From: Mycolicibacterium sp.
Lineage (GTDB): Bacteria > Actinomycetota > Actinomycetes > Mycobacteriales > Mycobacteriaceae
DNA length: 64,000 nucleotides
Assembly: GCF_016462545.1 (NCBI RefSeq)
Contig: NZ_JAEMTA010000012.1
Coordinates: forward strand, 1-64,000
Reading direction: 5' to 3'
Below are positions 32,532 through 42,360 of this stretch, piece after piece. A program made the translations under genes and the position numbers. Within the stretch, counting starts at the first letter, position 1; each line of letters begins with the position of its first letter. The notes under the pieces were generated by a model. It was not told the origin of the DNA and made no database searches. It worked only from the letters and a program-made list of their open reading frames with translations.

Positions 32532-33287
32532 CTACGCGAAGAAGGAGCCGCCGCCGTCGACCGACAGGGTGCATCCGGTGATGAAGGAGGCGTCGGGCCC
32601 GGCCAGGAAGACGGCGGCACGCCCCACGTCGGCCTCGACGTCGGCCGACCGCGGAATGGACAACTGTCGGTAGACGGCCTCGAGGCGTCCGGGCCGGCCT
32701 GCGAGATCTTGCTCGGCACTTGGGGTGAGGGCGAAGGGGACGAGGGCGTTCACCGTGATGCCCTTGCGACCCCATTCGCGAGCCGCTGCACGAGTCAGGC
32801 CGCCGACCGCCGCCTTGGCGGCGACGTAGGCGCCATAGCCCACCATGGATTGATTCTCCGTTCCCGACCGGAGGTTGATGACGCGCCCGCCGTCCTGCAG
32901 ATGGGGAAAGCACGCCCGCATGAACCAGAACGACGCGAAGGGCCCACTGGCGAAGGAGATCAGGAACTGTTCGTCATCGAGGTCTTGCAGGGGAATGCCG
33001 ACCCTGGCGTCGACCGCGTTGTTCACCAGGACGTCCACCGTGCCGAGGGTCTCGACGACCGAGGCGACGCACGCGTTCACCTCGTCTGACTTGCTGACGT
33101 CGCAGATGCGGTACAGCGCGGTGCCGCCCAGGTCCTCGATGAGATCCACTGTGGCTGGTGCTGTTTCGCGATTGCGGTCGACGACGGCGATCGCCGCGCC
33201 CTCCCTTGCCATTGCCATTGCGATGCCACGGCCGACCCCTTGGCCGGCGCCGGTGATGAGTGCGACCTTGCCGTCGAGGATTCCCAT
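32532..33287 (-). CDS. SDR family oxidoreductase
   Basis: A 251-residue SDR: TGAGQGVGRGIAMAM near 12, VNNAVDA in place of NNAG, Ser/Arg in VINLRSGTENQ where the catalytic Ser is preceded by Arg, YVAAKAAVGGLT as Tyr/Lys and a DGGG tail. Asp after the second strand (VVDRNRE) suggests NAD preference. First gene of a two-gene operon with the SnoaL-like gene. The Met at 33287 is chosen; the shared motif site C lies 18 bases upstream. Confidence 0.92.
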   Translation of the reverse strand: MGILDGKVALITGAGQGVGRGIAMAMAREGAAIAVVDRNRETAPATVDLIEDLGGTALYRICDVSKSDEVNACVASVVETLGTVDVLVNNAVDARVGIPLQDLDDEQFLISFASGPFASFWFMRACFPHLQDGGRVINLRSGTENQSMVGYGAYVAAKAAVGGLTRAAAREWGRKGITVNALVPFALTPSAEQDLAGRPGRLEAVYRQLSIPRSADVEADVGRAAVFLAGPDASFITGCTLSVDGGGSFFA

Positions 33288-33304
33288 CGCCCGACGGTAC
33301 CTAT

Positions 33305-33322
33305 CGTGACAGTCACTATCAA
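33305..33322 (-). promoter_or_regulatory. Shared motif site C
   Basis: The perfect palindrome GTGAC-A-GTCAC lies at 33306-33316. Reverse-strand reading gttgatagtgactgtcac matches the extended site A at 14 of 16 positions. It sits about 20 bases before the SDR start. Confidence 0.65.
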
Positions 33323-33364
33323 CGAACAAGTGGAAGTCAATCGACTAGCCACTCCCAGGCGCGC

Positions 33365-34042
33365 TCACGCGGTCGTGGACAGCTGCGCCTTCGCACGCTT
33401 GCTCAGGTCGTCGCCCAGCACTTCGCGGTCGCCGGCGTATAAACCGTCGAGGGCGAGCCTGGCGACAACCCCGGGATCGGTCTTCTGGTCGGCGGGAATG
33501 TAGCTGACCATGTCGGTGTCCATGTAACCGACGTGCAGAGTGGTGACGCTGATTCCCTTTGGCGCCAACTCATCTCGCAGCGCATCCGACATGGCCCAGC
33601 CCGCAGCCTTGGCCGCCGCATAGGCGCCACTGGTCGACGGGTGCAGCCACGACAGCACCGAGAGCACGTTGAGGAACGCGCCGCCGCCATTGCGCTCCAG
33701 GACGGGCGCGAACGCGCGGACCACCTGCAGCGTGCCGAAGTAGTGCGTCTCCATCTCGAGGCGGATGTCCTCGAGCGGCCCGTCGAGCAAGGTGGCGCGG
33801 GTCGAGACGCCGGCGTTGTTCACCACGACGTTCACGTCGGAGGCCGTCTCGGCGGCGCGCCGGATGGACTCGGCATCGGTGATGTCGAGCTGAATGGGAA
33901 TGACCCCGGGAATGTCGACCGACTCGGGCCGGCGTGCGGCGGCGTAGACCTTCGCGCCCCGCGCGACCAACTCGGTGGCGAACTGGCGACCGAGTCCGCG
34001 GTTGGCCCCTGATACCAGTGCGACGACATGTTCGGTGTTCAT
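33365..34042 (-). CDS. SDR family oxidoreductase
   Basis: A 225-residue SDR: SGANRGLGRQFATELVARGAKVYAAARRP near 10, NNAG near 78, Ser in LNVLSVLSWL and YAAAKAAGWAM as the catalytic motif. There is no DGG tail; it ends REVLGDDLSKRAKAQLS. It is a close relative of the SDR at 18328 and of the fragment at 22150. Start ATG at 34042 with AAGGAG. It lacks the TGACWGT motif seen upstream of the neighbouring operons, so it may be regulated separately. Confidence 0.92.
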   Translation of the reverse strand: MNTEHVVALVSGANRGLGRQFATELVARGAKVYAAARRPESVDIPGVIPIQLDITDAESIRRAAETASDVNVVVNNAGVSTRATLLDGPLEDIRLEMETHYFGTLQVVRAFAPVLERNGGGAFLNVLSVLSWLHPSTSGAYAAAKAAGWAMSDALRDELAPKGISVTTLHVGYMDTDMVSYIPADQKTDPGVVARLALDGLYAGDREVLGDDLSKRAKAQLSTTA

Positions 34043-34169
34043 GACTGCTCCTTCGGTTGCGCCCCCCCTGTGTGCTGCTCCCCAGAACGCTCAACCGCGA
34101 CGAGTGAGTCCCGTAAATTCAGAAATGGCGGCTAGCCGGTAACGAGGGACCATTCGACGGGAGCGACAC

Positions 34170-34976
34170 ATGACCGCGATCGGTGCAGACCGGCACTCCT
34201 TCGGCATCGGGGTGATCGGTGGACCCACCGTCGTCATCGATTACGCCGGAACGCGTTTCGTCACCGACCCCACCTTCGACGATCCGCGTGACTACGGGGT
34301 GATGGCCAAGCTGATCGCCCCGGCGGTGGCAGCCTCCGAGCTGGGCCCGGTCGACGCGGTGCTGCTCAGCCACGACGACCACAACGACAACCTGGACGTT
34401 GCCGGCCGGCAATGGGCCACCGCCGAGGTGCCCACCATCGTGACCGGGCCAGGGGCCGCTGAACGCCTGGGCGGACCCGCCATCGGGTTGTCCACCTGGG
34501 GCAGTACCGAATTCGCCCGCGTCGACGGCGTCGGGCACATCACGGTCACCGCCGTACCGGCCGTCCACGGACCCCTGGATGGAACCCGCGACGCCTCGGG
34601 GCACGTCAACGCAGAGGTCACGGGATTCGTCTTGCAGGCCGCCGGCCTGCCGACGGTGTACGTCAGCGGCGACAACGCATCCATGCTGCCCGTCGCGCAG
34701 ATCGCCCAGCGGTTCCCCGCCATCGACGTCGCGGTGCTGTTCGCAGGAGCCTCACGCCTGCCCACCAAGAACCAGGGCCGACCGCTGACGCTGACAGGTC
34801 AACGCGCCGCCGACGTGGCCGCGGTGCTCGGTGTCCCGCGCGTGATGATCGCCCACATCGAGGGCTGGTCGATCTACAGCGAGGACATCGACATCGTCCG
34901 CACGGCATTCGACGAGGCGGGCCTCGCCGATCGGCTGGTCGCCGCCAATGCTGGAACGTGGGCCGTGACCGACTGA
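34170..34976 (+). CDS. MBL-fold hydrolase (UlaG-like)
   Basis: A 268-residue MBL protein. It has a UlaG/RomA-like start (GGPTVVIDYAGTRFVTDPTFD), the metal motif SHDDHNDN near residue 67 (an HxxHxDx variant with Asp and Asn in place of the usual His), VPAVHGP near 132, YVSGDNAS near 170 and IAHIEGWSIY near 228. The substrate is unknown. Start ATG at 34170 with GGGAG. It is divergent from the SDR at 34042. Confidence 0.88.
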   Translation: MTAIGADRHSFGIGVIGGPTVVIDYAGTRFVTDPTFDDPRDYGVMAKLIAPAVAASELGPVDAVLLSHDDHNDNLDVAGRQWATAEVPTIVTGPGAAERLGGPAIGLSTWGSTEFARVDGVGHITVTAVPAVHGPLDGTRDASGHVNAEVTGFVLQAAGLPTVYVSGDNASMLPVAQIAQRFPAIDVAVLFAGASRLPTKNQGRPLTLTGQRAADVAAVLGVPRVMIAHIEGWSIYSEDIDIVRTAFDEAGLADRLVAANAGTWAVTD

Positions 34977-34997
34977 GCCGACGCCAAACTCGTGCAG

Positions 34998-35399
34998 TCA
35001 GTAGCGATCGAGCTCGATCAACCGCTCGTCGCTGATCCCGAAGTGATGCGCGATTTCGTGGAGCACGACGTGCCTGACCTCGCGGCGCAGACGATCCGTG
35101 TCGCCGGCGGCGAGTCGCGTGATCGGCCCGCTGAAGATGCTGATCTTGTCGGGAAGGACTCCGCTGTACATGCCGGTCCGTTGCGGCAGCGGTACGCCGC
35201 GATACAGGCCGAGCAGCGGCTGTCCTGCGGGAGGCTCGTCCTCGACGACGATCTCGACGTTGCTTATCGCCGCTCGGAGATCGGCAGGCAAAGAGCTCAG
35301 GGCGTCGTCGATTGCATCGTCGAACGGATCGTCGGGACCGGAACCGACACGCGCATCCATCTCCGCAATGGTGCCAGATCGGCTCCGCCCTGGGGGCAC
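34998..35399 (-). CDS. Small zincin-like metallopeptidase
   Basis: A 133-residue cytosolic protein with the Zn motif HEIAH at about 116-120 in REVRHVVLHEIAHHFGISDERL. It also has the family's LSSLPADLRAAISNVEIVVEDEP segment and LYRGVPLPQRT. This is the minimal metallopeptidase (MMP) family of short zincins, whose activity on proteins is weak or unproved. The GTG at 35399 begins one base after the upstream gene's stop, so translation is coupled. Confidence 0.85.
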   Translation of the reverse strand: MPPGRSRSGTIAEMDARVGSGPDDPFDDAIDDALSSLPADLRAAISNVEIVVEDEPPAGQPLLGLYRGVPLPQRTGMYSGVLPDKISIFSGPITRLAAGDTDRLRREVRHVVLHEIAHHFGISDERLIELDRY

Positions 35400-35400
35400 G

Positions 35401-35916
35401 TCATGCGGCTCCTTCGGCGAGTTCCTTGATGTTGAGTAGTTGGCGGCGAGCCATCACCAGGTCGCCGACCGAGATCAGCGGCGAGAGCCAGCGAGCTCGC
35501 GCGGTGACGATCTTCATCAGGAAGCGGGTTGCATCGCCCTCGGGCTCGAGGACGTAGGACATCACGGCGCCGGTGATCCGACCGGTGAGCTGCACCGTCG
35601 GCGTGACGGACAGGATGCGTCCGACCGGTCGAGTTGCAGCCCTCGTGAATGGTTGCCCGACAACAGGATCCGGTAGTGCGCGTAGCTCCTGCGGCGACCG
35701 TCGCCCTAGATTGTCGATCCAGTCATAGGAGTACGGCGCGAGCGTGATCTGCGCGACCCACGGCCATAGAGCGGTCGGCGTTGATTGCACAGTCACACCG
35801 CGCCACGCCTGCAACACCGGGACCGCGACGATGTCGTCGCACGGGTAGTGCCGGGAAACCTCGTCAGCGGTGACACCCCATCGGTCGCCGAGCACTAGCT
35901 GCCCTCCCCTGCGCAT
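35401..35916 (-). CDS. SRPBCC-family protein
   Basis: A 171-residue protein with a START/SRPBCC pattern: VTVQSTPTALWPWVAQITLAPYSYDWIDNLGRRSP, then LTGRITGAVMSYVLEPEGDATRFLMKIVTARARWLSPLISVGDLVMARRQL. SRPBCC folds bind hydrophobic ligands in a deep pocket. The Met at 35916 is chosen; a GTG at 35973 would add 19 residues. It is coupled to the metallopeptidase gene. Confidence 0.8.
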   Translation of the reverse strand: MRRGGQLVLGDRWGVTADEVSRHYPCDDIVAVPVLQAWRGVTVQSTPTALWPWVAQITLAPYSYDWIDNLGRRSPQELRALPDPVVGQPFTRAATRPVGRILSVTPTVQLTGRITGAVMSYVLEPEGDATRFLMKIVTARARWLSPLISVGDLVMARRQLLNIKELAEGAA

Positions 35917-35986
35917 CCACGGACCCCGAGCGTACCCACCCGTCCCGAAGCGCGCGGAGTCCGCGCGCGCCACGCCACCTCGGTTC

Positions 35987-36634
35987 CTAGGACGGAATTT
36001 GGATCACCTGGCTGCTGACGACCGAGTTGGGATCGTCGATGCGGTTGGCCGCCGCTACGACCGCCACGCGGGTTGCGAGGTCGGCGTCGCCGTACTGGTC
36101 GCGGCACAGCGATTCCAGTGTGTCCCCCGCGACCTGCACCCGACGATTCAGCCCGGGCACGATCAACGTCTGACCCTCGGCGACATCGTCTCTCGAGGGA
36201 ATGTCGTTCGCCAACCGGATCAGTTCCGCCAGGTGCATCTCGCCGTACCAACGGTCCGCCAGGGTGTCGAGGCTCTCCGGCATGGTCACGGTGTGGTGGC
36301 CCACGGAGGCCAGATCCGGCATCAGTAGCCAGGCGCCCGGTTGTATCTCGCGCTGCGCCACGCCATTCGCGATCTCCCAGATCAGTTGAATCCGGGGGTC
36401 GTCCGTTCCGTAGTAGTGCAGAGTGAGCTTGGTTCGGGCTTCCGTGGAGTCCGCCGTGGTGACGTGATGTCGAACGGTCACATACGGGATGAGCAGGTCC
36501 TGGCCCGCGGTGATCACGTCTGGATCGAGCAGGTGATTCTGTCGCGAGATCACCGGATACAGGGTGGCATCGCCGTATTCGTGCAGGGCGATCTCCGAGA
36601 GCGTGTCCCCCGGCCGAACGTGGTAGGTCTTCAT
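35987..36634 (-). CDS. Four-LysM-repeat protein without signal peptide
   Basis: A 215-residue protein composed almost entirely of four LysM-like repeats. Repeat 1 (about 3-50, YHVRPGDTLSEIALHEYGDATLYPVI) is the canonical one. Repeat 2 (51-108) and repeat 3 (111-160, TMPESLDTLADRWYGEMHLAELIRLAND) are intermediate. Repeat 4 (162-213, VQVAGDTLESLCRDQYGDADLATRV) is also clear. LysM domains bind GlcNAc-containing polymers, normally outside the cell, but there is no signal peptide or membrane segment. Cytosolic LysM proteins are typical of phage tail or contractile-injection baseplates; no other tail gene is here. The start at 36634 has GGAGCAAT. Confidence 0.88.
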   Translation of the reverse strand: MKTYHVRPGDTLSEIALHEYGDATLYPVISRQNHLLDPDVITAGQDLLIPYVTVRHHVTTADSTEARTKLTLHYYGTDDPRIQLIWEIANGVAQREIQPGAWLLMPDLASVGHHTVTMPESLDTLADRWYGEMHLAELIRLANDIPSRDDVAEGQTLIVPGLNRRVQVAGDTLESLCRDQYGDADLATRVAVVAAANRIDDPNSVVSSQVIQIPS

Positions 36635-36821
36635 GTGATTGCTCCTCGAACGCCGCGGCGGAGTCCTTCTCCGCGTGCTGAACGTATGGCGGGATCACAC
36701 CCGCGCTCACGCGTAGCGGGCTACCTGCATTCGGCCGCGGCGTCATCATGGCAGCATGTTGCCTACTAGTGGCATCACTGCCACTGTTGATCGCGCCCGG
36801 ACCGGCGCAGAGTCGGGACAC

Positions 36822-36977
36822 ATGGCGACCGCACTGACCTTCGTGGTGTTACTGCTGCTCGTCCTGGCTCTCGCCGGACCGCTTGCGGCGCTTCACCTTC
36901 GGTACGCGCGGCATCATGCGACGGAGGTGAGACGTCGCCCTAGCAACGTGCGGTACCGGGGTCAACCACTCCTGTGA
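36822..36977 (+). CDS. Small single-pass membrane protein
   Basis: A 51-residue protein with one hydrophobic helix (about 2-25, ATALTFVVLLLLVLALAGPLAALHL) and a basic cytoplasmic tail (RYARHHATEVRRRPSNVRYRGQPLL). The ATG at 36822 has CGGGA upstream; a start at 36756 would add 22 polar residues. It is convergent with YceI. The function is unknown. Confidence 0.55.
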   Translation: MATALTFVVLLLLVLALAGPLAALHLRYARHHATEVRRRPSNVRYRGQPLL

Positions 36978-36980
36978 CGG

Positions 36981-37532
36981 TCAGTCGTCCTTGGCCCAGC
37001 TCGCGGTGAAGGACATCGTCACGTCGTCGGCCACCTTCACCGAACCCATGAACAGCGAGTAGGGCTTCACCCCGAACTCCGTCTGGCGGATCACCGATTC
37101 GCACGACACGTGCCACGTGTCGCCGAGATCCTCGGTGTGCAGGTCGATCGTCCACGGCTTGACCGTGCCGTGAATCTCGAGCGACCCGGTGAGTCGGTAA
37201 CCGTCGTCGGTCTTCTCGATGTCACTCGACTGGAACCGGATCGTGGGATGGTGCTTCAGGTCGAGAGCGCCGAGCGCGTTCGACCGCGCCAGTGCCTTCT
37301 CCGGACCCGAGAGCCCCTTCACCCCACCCTCACCCTTCAGCACCTCGAGCGAGGACACCTCGACCGTCAATTCCACTGCGATCGGCTCATTTTCAGCCCA
37401 GGAGACCTCGGCCTCCCAGGTGTTCATCGCGATGGTCAGCTCATGACCTAGCCGCGCCGCCCGACCTGCGACACCGGTCTGCAGAAGCAAGCGTCCCACG
37501 GAGGCGTCCAGTGTCCAGGCCGTCGCAGTCAT
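36981..37532 (-). CDS. YceI-family lipid-binding protein
   Basis: A 183-residue YceI-type lipocalin-like barrel: [81 protein letters not shown] and [23 protein letters not shown]. Family members bind isoprenoid or amphiphilic ligands. There is no signal peptide, so it is cytosolic. Its ATG overlaps the carbamate kinase stop by 4 nt, making it the last gene of the arginine deiminase operon. Confidence 0.9.
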   Translation of the reverse strand: MTATAWTLDASVGRLLLQTGVAGRAARLGHELTIAMNTWEAEVSWAENEPIAVELTVEVSSLEVLKGEGGVKGLSGPEKALARSNALGALDLKHHPTIRFQSSDIEKTDDGYRLTGSLEIHGTVKPWTIDLHTEDLGDTWHVSCESVIRQTEFGVKPYSLFMGSVKVADDVTMSFTASWAKDD

Positions 37533-38470
37533 GCGCTGACCCTAGCCCGCTGACTCGTGCGAACCCTGGTACCCGCCGAACCGCGCACGATGGCGGCAAT
37601 GTCCGCAAGCGCCCCGATGACCGCCTCGTTGCCAGTGTTGCGCGCAAAACCACACGCCGCCGCCACCTTTGGTCCCATCGACCCGACGGGCAGATCCAAC
37701 AGCGCGATCTCCTCGGGCGTAACCCGGCCCAAGCGGGTCTGCTCGTCAGTGCCCCAGCCGGTGTAGACACCGTCGACATCGGTCGCGATGACCAGCAGAT
37801 CGGCGTCGAGCTGTTCCGCGAGCAGCGCCGACGCCAGGTCTTTGTCGATGACGGCTTCGACCCCGTGCAGCGTGCCATGCTCGTCATACATCGTGGGGAT
37901 TCCGCCCCCACCGGCGCAGATCACGATCGTGCCCTGCTCGAGCAGGCTGCGGATGGGGCGAATCTCGAAGATGCGGAGGGGTTTCGGGCTGGCGACCACA
38001 CGACGGAACCCGTCACCGTCGGGGGCGATGGACCAGCCGCCGGCGGCTGCGAGAGTCTCCGCGGTCTGCCGGTCGTAGACGGGCCCGATCGGCTTGGTGG
38101 GATGGTCGAAGGCCGGGTCGTCGCGATCTACCTCGATCATGGTCAACAGCGTGGCGAGCGGTTGCTCGCTCGGCAACAGGTTGCCGAGCTCCTGCTCGAT
38201 GACGTAACCGATCATCGCCTCCGTCTGAGCACCGAGCACGTCGAGCGGATACGGCGCCACCCCGTGACCGAGATCGTGGTACGCCGCGGACTGCAGCGCC
38301 AACAACCCCACCTGCGGCCCGTTTCCGTGCGCCACGACGATCTCGTTGCCGGGGGCCACCGCGGCGATGCACTCGGCCGCCACGCGGATGTTGGCCCGCT
38401 GGTTGTCCGCCGTCATCGGCTGCCCGCGCCGCAGCAGCGCGTTGCCGCCCAACGCGATCACGATCCGCAT
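37529..38470 (-). CDS. arcC: Carbamate kinase
   Basis: A 313-residue carbamate kinase of usual length. It shows [17 protein letters not shown] at the start, [70 protein letters not shown] and [23 protein letters not shown]. It uses carbamoyl phosphate plus ADP to form ATP, CO2 and ammonia, the energy-yielding last step of the arginine deiminase pathway. Position between ornithine carbamoyltransferase and YceI, with a 12-base gap upstream, supports one operon. Confidence 0.97.
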   Translation of the reverse strand: MRIVIALGGNALLRRGQPMTADNQRANIRVAAECIAAVAPGNEIVVAHGNGPQVGLLALQSAAYHDLGHGVAPYPLDVLGAQTEAMIGYVIEQELGNLLPSEQPLATLLTMIEVDRDDPAFDHPTKPIGPVYDRQTAETLAAAGGWSIAPDGDGFRRVVASPKPLRIFEIRPIRSLLEQGTIVICAGGGGIPTMYDEHGTLHGVEAVIDKDLASALLAEQLDADLLVIATDVDGVYTGWGTDEQTRLGRVTPEEIALLDLPVGSMGPKVAAACGFARNTGNEAVIGALADIAAIVRGSAGTRVRTSQRARVSA

Positions 38471-38482
38471 ACCGACCGCCGC

Positions 38483-39487
38483 TCAGCTGAGCGCGGCCAC
38501 GAGGACCGCCTTGATGGTGTGCATCCGGTTCTCGGCCTGTTCGAAGGCGATGTTGGCGGGACTCTCGAAGACGTCGTCGGTGACTTCGACGCCGTTGGCC
38601 AGGAACGGGTACTGCGCCGCGATCCGGGCGCCCACCGTGGTCTCCGAATTGTGGAACGCGGGCAGGCAGTGCATGAACTTGACTCGCGGATTGTCTGCCG
38701 CTGACATCATCGCGGCGTTCACCTGGAAGGGCAGCAACATGTCGACCCGCTCCCCCCACGCCTCGACCGGCTCCCCCATCGACACCCACACGTCGGTGTG
38801 GATGAAGTCGACGCCCGCGACCGCCTCCTTCGGGTCGTCGGTGATGGTGATCCGCGCCCCGGACGCTGCCGCGAACTCCCGGCACATCGCCACGTGCTCG
38901 TCGCTCGGCCACAGGCTTCGGGGCGCGCCGATGCGGACGTCCATCCCCAGCTTCGCGCCGACCAGGAGCAGTGAGTTGGCCATGTTGTTGCGGCCGTCGC
39001 CGAGGAACGCGTAGGCGATGTCGTGCAACGGCTTCGGGCTGTGCTCGGTCATGGTGAGGACGTCGGCCAGCATCTGCGTCGGATGGAACTCGTCGGTGAG
39101 CCCGTTGAAGACGGGGACCCCGGCGTACTCCGCGAGCTCCTCGACGATCTCCTGTCCCGCGCCGCGGTACTCGATCGCGTCGTACATCCGGCCGAGGACG
39201 CGCGCGGTGTCCTTCATCGACTCCTTGTGCCCGATCTGCGACGACGTCGGATCGATGTAGGTCACGTGCGCACCCTCGTCGTGTGCCGCCACCTCGAAGG
39301 CGCACCGGGTCCGGGTCGAGGTCTTCTCGAAGATGAGGGCGATGTTCTTGCCGGCGAGGCTATTCCGGGTGATGCCGGAGTATTTGGCGCGCTTGAGATC
39401 TCGGGCCAGGTCGAGGAGGTAGTGCAGGTCGCGGTCGGTGTGATGGACGAGGCTGAGCAGGCTGCGGTTGCGGTTGTTGTACGCCAT
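38483..39487 (-). CDS. arcB: Ornithine carbamoyltransferase (catabolic)
   Basis: A 334-residue transcarbamylase: the carbamoyl-phosphate motif STRTRCAFE near 57, [12 protein letters not shown] near 131, DVWVSMGE near 234 and the ornithine-site HCLPAFHN near 270. The longer length and context match catabolic ArcB enzymes, which run citrulline plus phosphate to ornithine and carbamoyl phosphate. It lies between arginine deiminase and carbamate kinase on the same strand. A biosynthetic argF role is less likely given these neighbours. Confidence 0.95.
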   Translation of the reverse strand: MAYNNRNRSLLSLVHHTDRDLHYLLDLARDLKRAKYSGITRNSLAGKNIALIFEKTSTRTRCAFEVAAHDEGAHVTYIDPTSSQIGHKESMKDTARVLGRMYDAIEYRGAGQEIVEELAEYAGVPVFNGLTDEFHPTQMLADVLTMTEHSPKPLHDIAYAFLGDGRNNMANSLLLVGAKLGMDVRIGAPRSLWPSDEHVAMCREFAAASGARITITDDPKEAVAGVDFIHTDVWVSMGEPVEAWGERVDMLLPFQVNAAMMSAADNPRVKFMHCLPAFHNSETTVGARIAAQYPFLANGVEVTDDVFESPANIAFEQAENRMHTIKAVLVAALS

Positions 39488-39511
39488 GGCCGGGTTCCTC
39501 CGGGGTTGAGG

Positions 39512-40768
39512 TCAGTAGAGCGGATCGCGCTGGATCGGGCAGGTCATGCACCGGCCGCCGCCGCGGCCTCGGCCCAGCTCGCTGGCGTCGATGGTGACGA
39601 CCTCCACGCCGGCCTTGCGCAACGCGGTGTTGGTCAACGTGTTTCGGTCGTAACCGATCACCACGCCCGGCTCGAGTGCGACGACGTTGTTGCCGTCGTC
39701 CCACTGTTCGCGCTGAATCCCGTACACGTCGCCGGCGGTGGTGACCACCCTGAAGTCGACGTCGACCGCGTCGCCGATGGTGGCGATCAGCCCCTTCGGC
39801 TCCCGGCGGACGTCCAGACCGGACGGCGAGCCGTCATCGGGTCGCAGGCTGATCGCCACGATGCCGTCGACGACGGGAGGGTACGCCGTGACCAGGTCGC
39901 GGTCGCAGAAGGTGAACACCGTGTCCAGGTGCATCGCCGAGCGGGTCTTCGGCAGCCTGGCGATGATCACCCGTTCGGCCGCGCCGGCCGCGAACAGGTT
40001 TCGTGCCACCTGCGTGATCGCCTGATGCGAGGAACGTTCGCCCATGCCGATCACGACGATTCCCTTGCCGATCGGCATCACGTCGCCGCCCTCGAGGCTG
40101 GCCAACCCGTGATCGGTGGGTTGCCCGTCGGGATCGCCCAGCCAGACGTCGTACTTCTCGTCGGCGAAGGCCGGGTGGAACCTGTAGACCGCGGTCGTGA
40201 GCAGCGTCTCCTGGCGTCGCGCCGGCCAGTACATCGGGTTCAGCGTCACGCCGCCGAAGATCCACGCGGAGTTGTCGCGCATGAACTGGGTGTTGGGCAG
40301 CGGCCGGATGACGAACCCCGCCGGATCCAGTTCGTTGAACAGCGACAGGAATCCGCTGTCCACCTCGTCGATCACGTCCTGGAAGGCGACGCCACCAATG
40401 AGGAACTCCGCCAACCGATCTGGGGCCAGCTCACTCAGCCAGGCTCGGATCTCGTGGGTGAGCGCCGGGCCGACCAAGTCGTCGGTGACCTCGCGGTCCA
40501 ACACCCAGTCGCGGGCATCGGGTTTGGCGACCACGTCGGCGAGCAGATCCTGCAGTTCGAGGACCTCCACGCCGCGATCGACCATCTTGGCGACGAAGTC
40601 AAAGTGGTCGCGACGGGCCTGCTGCAACCAGATCACGTCGTCGAACAACAGCTCGTGACAGTTGTCGGGGGTGAGCCGCTGATGGGCCAGGCCCGGCGCG
40701 CACACCATGACCCGCCGCAGCTTGCCCGCCTCGGACCAGACGCCGAGCCTGGATTCGGTCGCGTTCAC
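39512..40768 (-). CDS. arcA: Arginine deiminase
   Basis: A 418-residue arginine deiminase: [19 protein letters not shown], the FxRD motif as [53 protein letters not shown] and the nucleophile Cys407 in [16 protein letters not shown]. It hydrolyses arginine to citrulline and ammonia in the cytoplasm. The GTG at 40768 overlaps the antiporter stop by 4 nt. A longer open frame continuing through the antiporter gene in another frame is spurious. Confidence 0.97.
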   Translation of the reverse strand: MNATESRLGVWSEAGKLRRVMVCAPGLAHQRLTPDNCHELLFDDVIWLQQARRDHFDFVAKMVDRGVEVLELQDLLADVVAKPDARDWVLDREVTDDLVGPALTHEIRAWLSELAPDRLAEFLIGGVAFQDVIDEVDSGFLSLFNELDPAGFVIRPLPNTQFMRDNSAWIFGGVTLNPMYWPARRQETLLTTAVYRFHPAFADEKYDVWLGDPDGQPTDHGLASLEGGDVMPIGKGIVVIGMGERSSHQAITQVARNLFAAGAAERVIIARLPKTRSAMHLDTVFTFCDRDLVTAYPPVVDGIVAISLRPDDGSPSGLDVRREPKGLIATIGDAVDVDFRVVTTAGDVYGIQREQWDDGNNVVALEPGVVIGYDRNTLTNTALRKAGVEVVTIDASELGRGRGGGRCMTCPIQRDPLY

Positions 40769-42246
40769 AGGACGGACAGGTTGTCGGTGGCGATCAGCAC
40801 GACGGCGAGCACGGAGGTCAGCGCTACGACGGAGACGACGGCGAGTTCCGGCTTGGTGAAGAACGGCAGGTGACTCTCCCGACGCGCCCAGAGGTACAGC
40901 GCGGTGCCGACGAGGTAGAACATCGCAGCCACCAGGAGGTACTGCCAGCCCCCCGCGTACACCAACCACACCGCGTAACCCAGTGCCACGATGCCGACGA
41001 CGAGGTTGCGGGCGCGCCCACCGCCCGACTCGTAGGTCTCGCCCCGCACGGCCAGCAGCACCTGATACGCCGCGGACCACAGGTAGGGCAGCAGGATCAG
41101 CGAGGTCGCCAGGTACACCAGGTTGGTGTAGGTGCTGGCATTCGCCAGCGTCCACAACAGCAGGGCCTGGACGCAGATGTTGGTCAGCCACAACGCATTC
41201 GCGGGAGCACCGTGTCCGTTCTCCCGTGCCAGGGCCTTCGGCATCACGTGTTCCAGGGCGGGCAGTCGCAGGATCTCGACGCACAGCAACACCCAGGCGA
41301 TCAGCGCGCCGAGCAGTGAGATCACGAGGCCGATCGAGATGAAGGCCGCACCCCAGCTGCCGACCTCGTTCTCGAGCACGCCGGCCATGGACGGATCGGG
41401 CACGCCGGCCAGTTCGGCCTGCGCCATCAGGCCATAGGACAGCACGTTCACCAGGAGCAGCAAGGCCAGCACCGCGACGAACCCGAGCACCGTGGCCCGG
41501 CCGACGTCCTTGCGCCGGGCGGCGCGCTGGGAGTACACCGATGCGCCCTCGATGCCGATGAACACCCAGACGGTGACCAGCATCATGTTCTTGACCTGAG
41601 TCATGGTGTCGCCGAGCGGTGCTCCGTCGATCTGAGTGGCACGCCCCCAGACGTCGGCGGAGAACAGCCCGGCCTTGAAGCCGACCGCGGCGATGGCGAT
41701 GAATACCAGGATCGGGACGACCTTCGCGACCGTCACGACGACGTTGACGAGGGCAGCGGTCTGCACGCCCCGCAGCGTCATGGCATGCACGACCCACAGG
41801 ACGATCGATGCCCCGATGATCGCCGGAACCGTTGCACCGCCTTCGAATTGCGGAAAGAAGTAGCCGAGCGTGGAGAACAACAACACCAGATAGGCCACGT
41901 TGCCCACCCAGGCCGACACCCAGTAGCCGAAGGCCGAGGTGAAGCCGATGTAGTTGCCGAACCCCGCGCGGGCGTACCCGTAGACCCCGCCGTCGACATC
42001 CGGCTTGCGGCGGGCCAGAGTTTGGAAGACGAACGCCAGCGTGAGCATGCCGACGCCGGTGATCGCCCAACCGATGAGCAGCGGACCGGGAGCGGCGCTG
42101 GCCGCCATCTGTGACGGCAGGGCGAAGATGCCGCTGCCGATCATCGAGCCGACCACGATCGCGGTCAGGGCGGCCATGCCGAGGCCGGTCTTCGCGCCGG
42201 CCGAGCGCGGTGCCTCGGGAGGCCTGGAAACGACGGTGTCTGACAT
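40765..42246 (-). CDS. arcD: Arginine/ornithine antiporter (APC superfamily)
   Basis: A 493-residue membrane protein with about 12-13 helices of the basic amino acid/polyamine antiporter type. Its start, [34 protein letters not shown], holds the unwound GSGIF substrate motif. [21 protein letters not shown] and [17 protein letters not shown] follow. As first gene of the arc operon it exchanges external arginine for ornithine. The start at 42246 has GGGAG upstream. A second, lysine- or putrescine-type specificity cannot be excluded. Confidence 0.93.
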   Translation of the reverse strand: MSDTVVSRPPEAPRSAGAKTGLGMAALTAIVVGSMIGSGIFALPSQMAASAAPGPLLIGWAITGVGMLTLAFVFQTLARRKPDVDGGVYGYARAGFGNYIGFTSAFGYWVSAWVGNVAYLVLLFSTLGYFFPQFEGGATVPAIIGASIVLWVVHAMTLRGVQTAALVNVVVTVAKVVPILVFIAIAAVGFKAGLFSADVWGRATQIDGAPLGDTMTQVKNMMLVTVWVFIGIEGASVYSQRAARRKDVGRATVLGFVAVLALLLLVNVLSYGLMAQAELAGVPDPSMAGVLENEVGSWGAAFISIGLVISLLGALIAWVLLCVEILRLPALEHVMPKALARENGHGAPANALWLTNICVQALLLWTLANASTYTNLVYLATSLILLPYLWSAAYQVLLAVRGETYESGGGRARNLVVGIVALGYAVWLVYAGGWQYLLVAAMFYLVGTALYLWARRESHLPFFTKPELAVVSVVALTSVLAVVLIATDNLSVL

Positions 42247-42360
42247 GACCCACTCCCGTTCACGAGAACGCGCGCCACTGCCGTGACCCGCATCACTGAC
42301 GGTAGGGAGATGGCTCGCCGCGGTGAGGAGGCTTAAGTCCCCGATCGGCAGCCGTAAGGC

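Noticed and set aside
39512..42253. A single 913-residue gene covering arginine deiminase and the antiporter
   Set aside because: The first 495 codons are the wrong frame of the arcD gene; arcA starts at the GTG at 40768.
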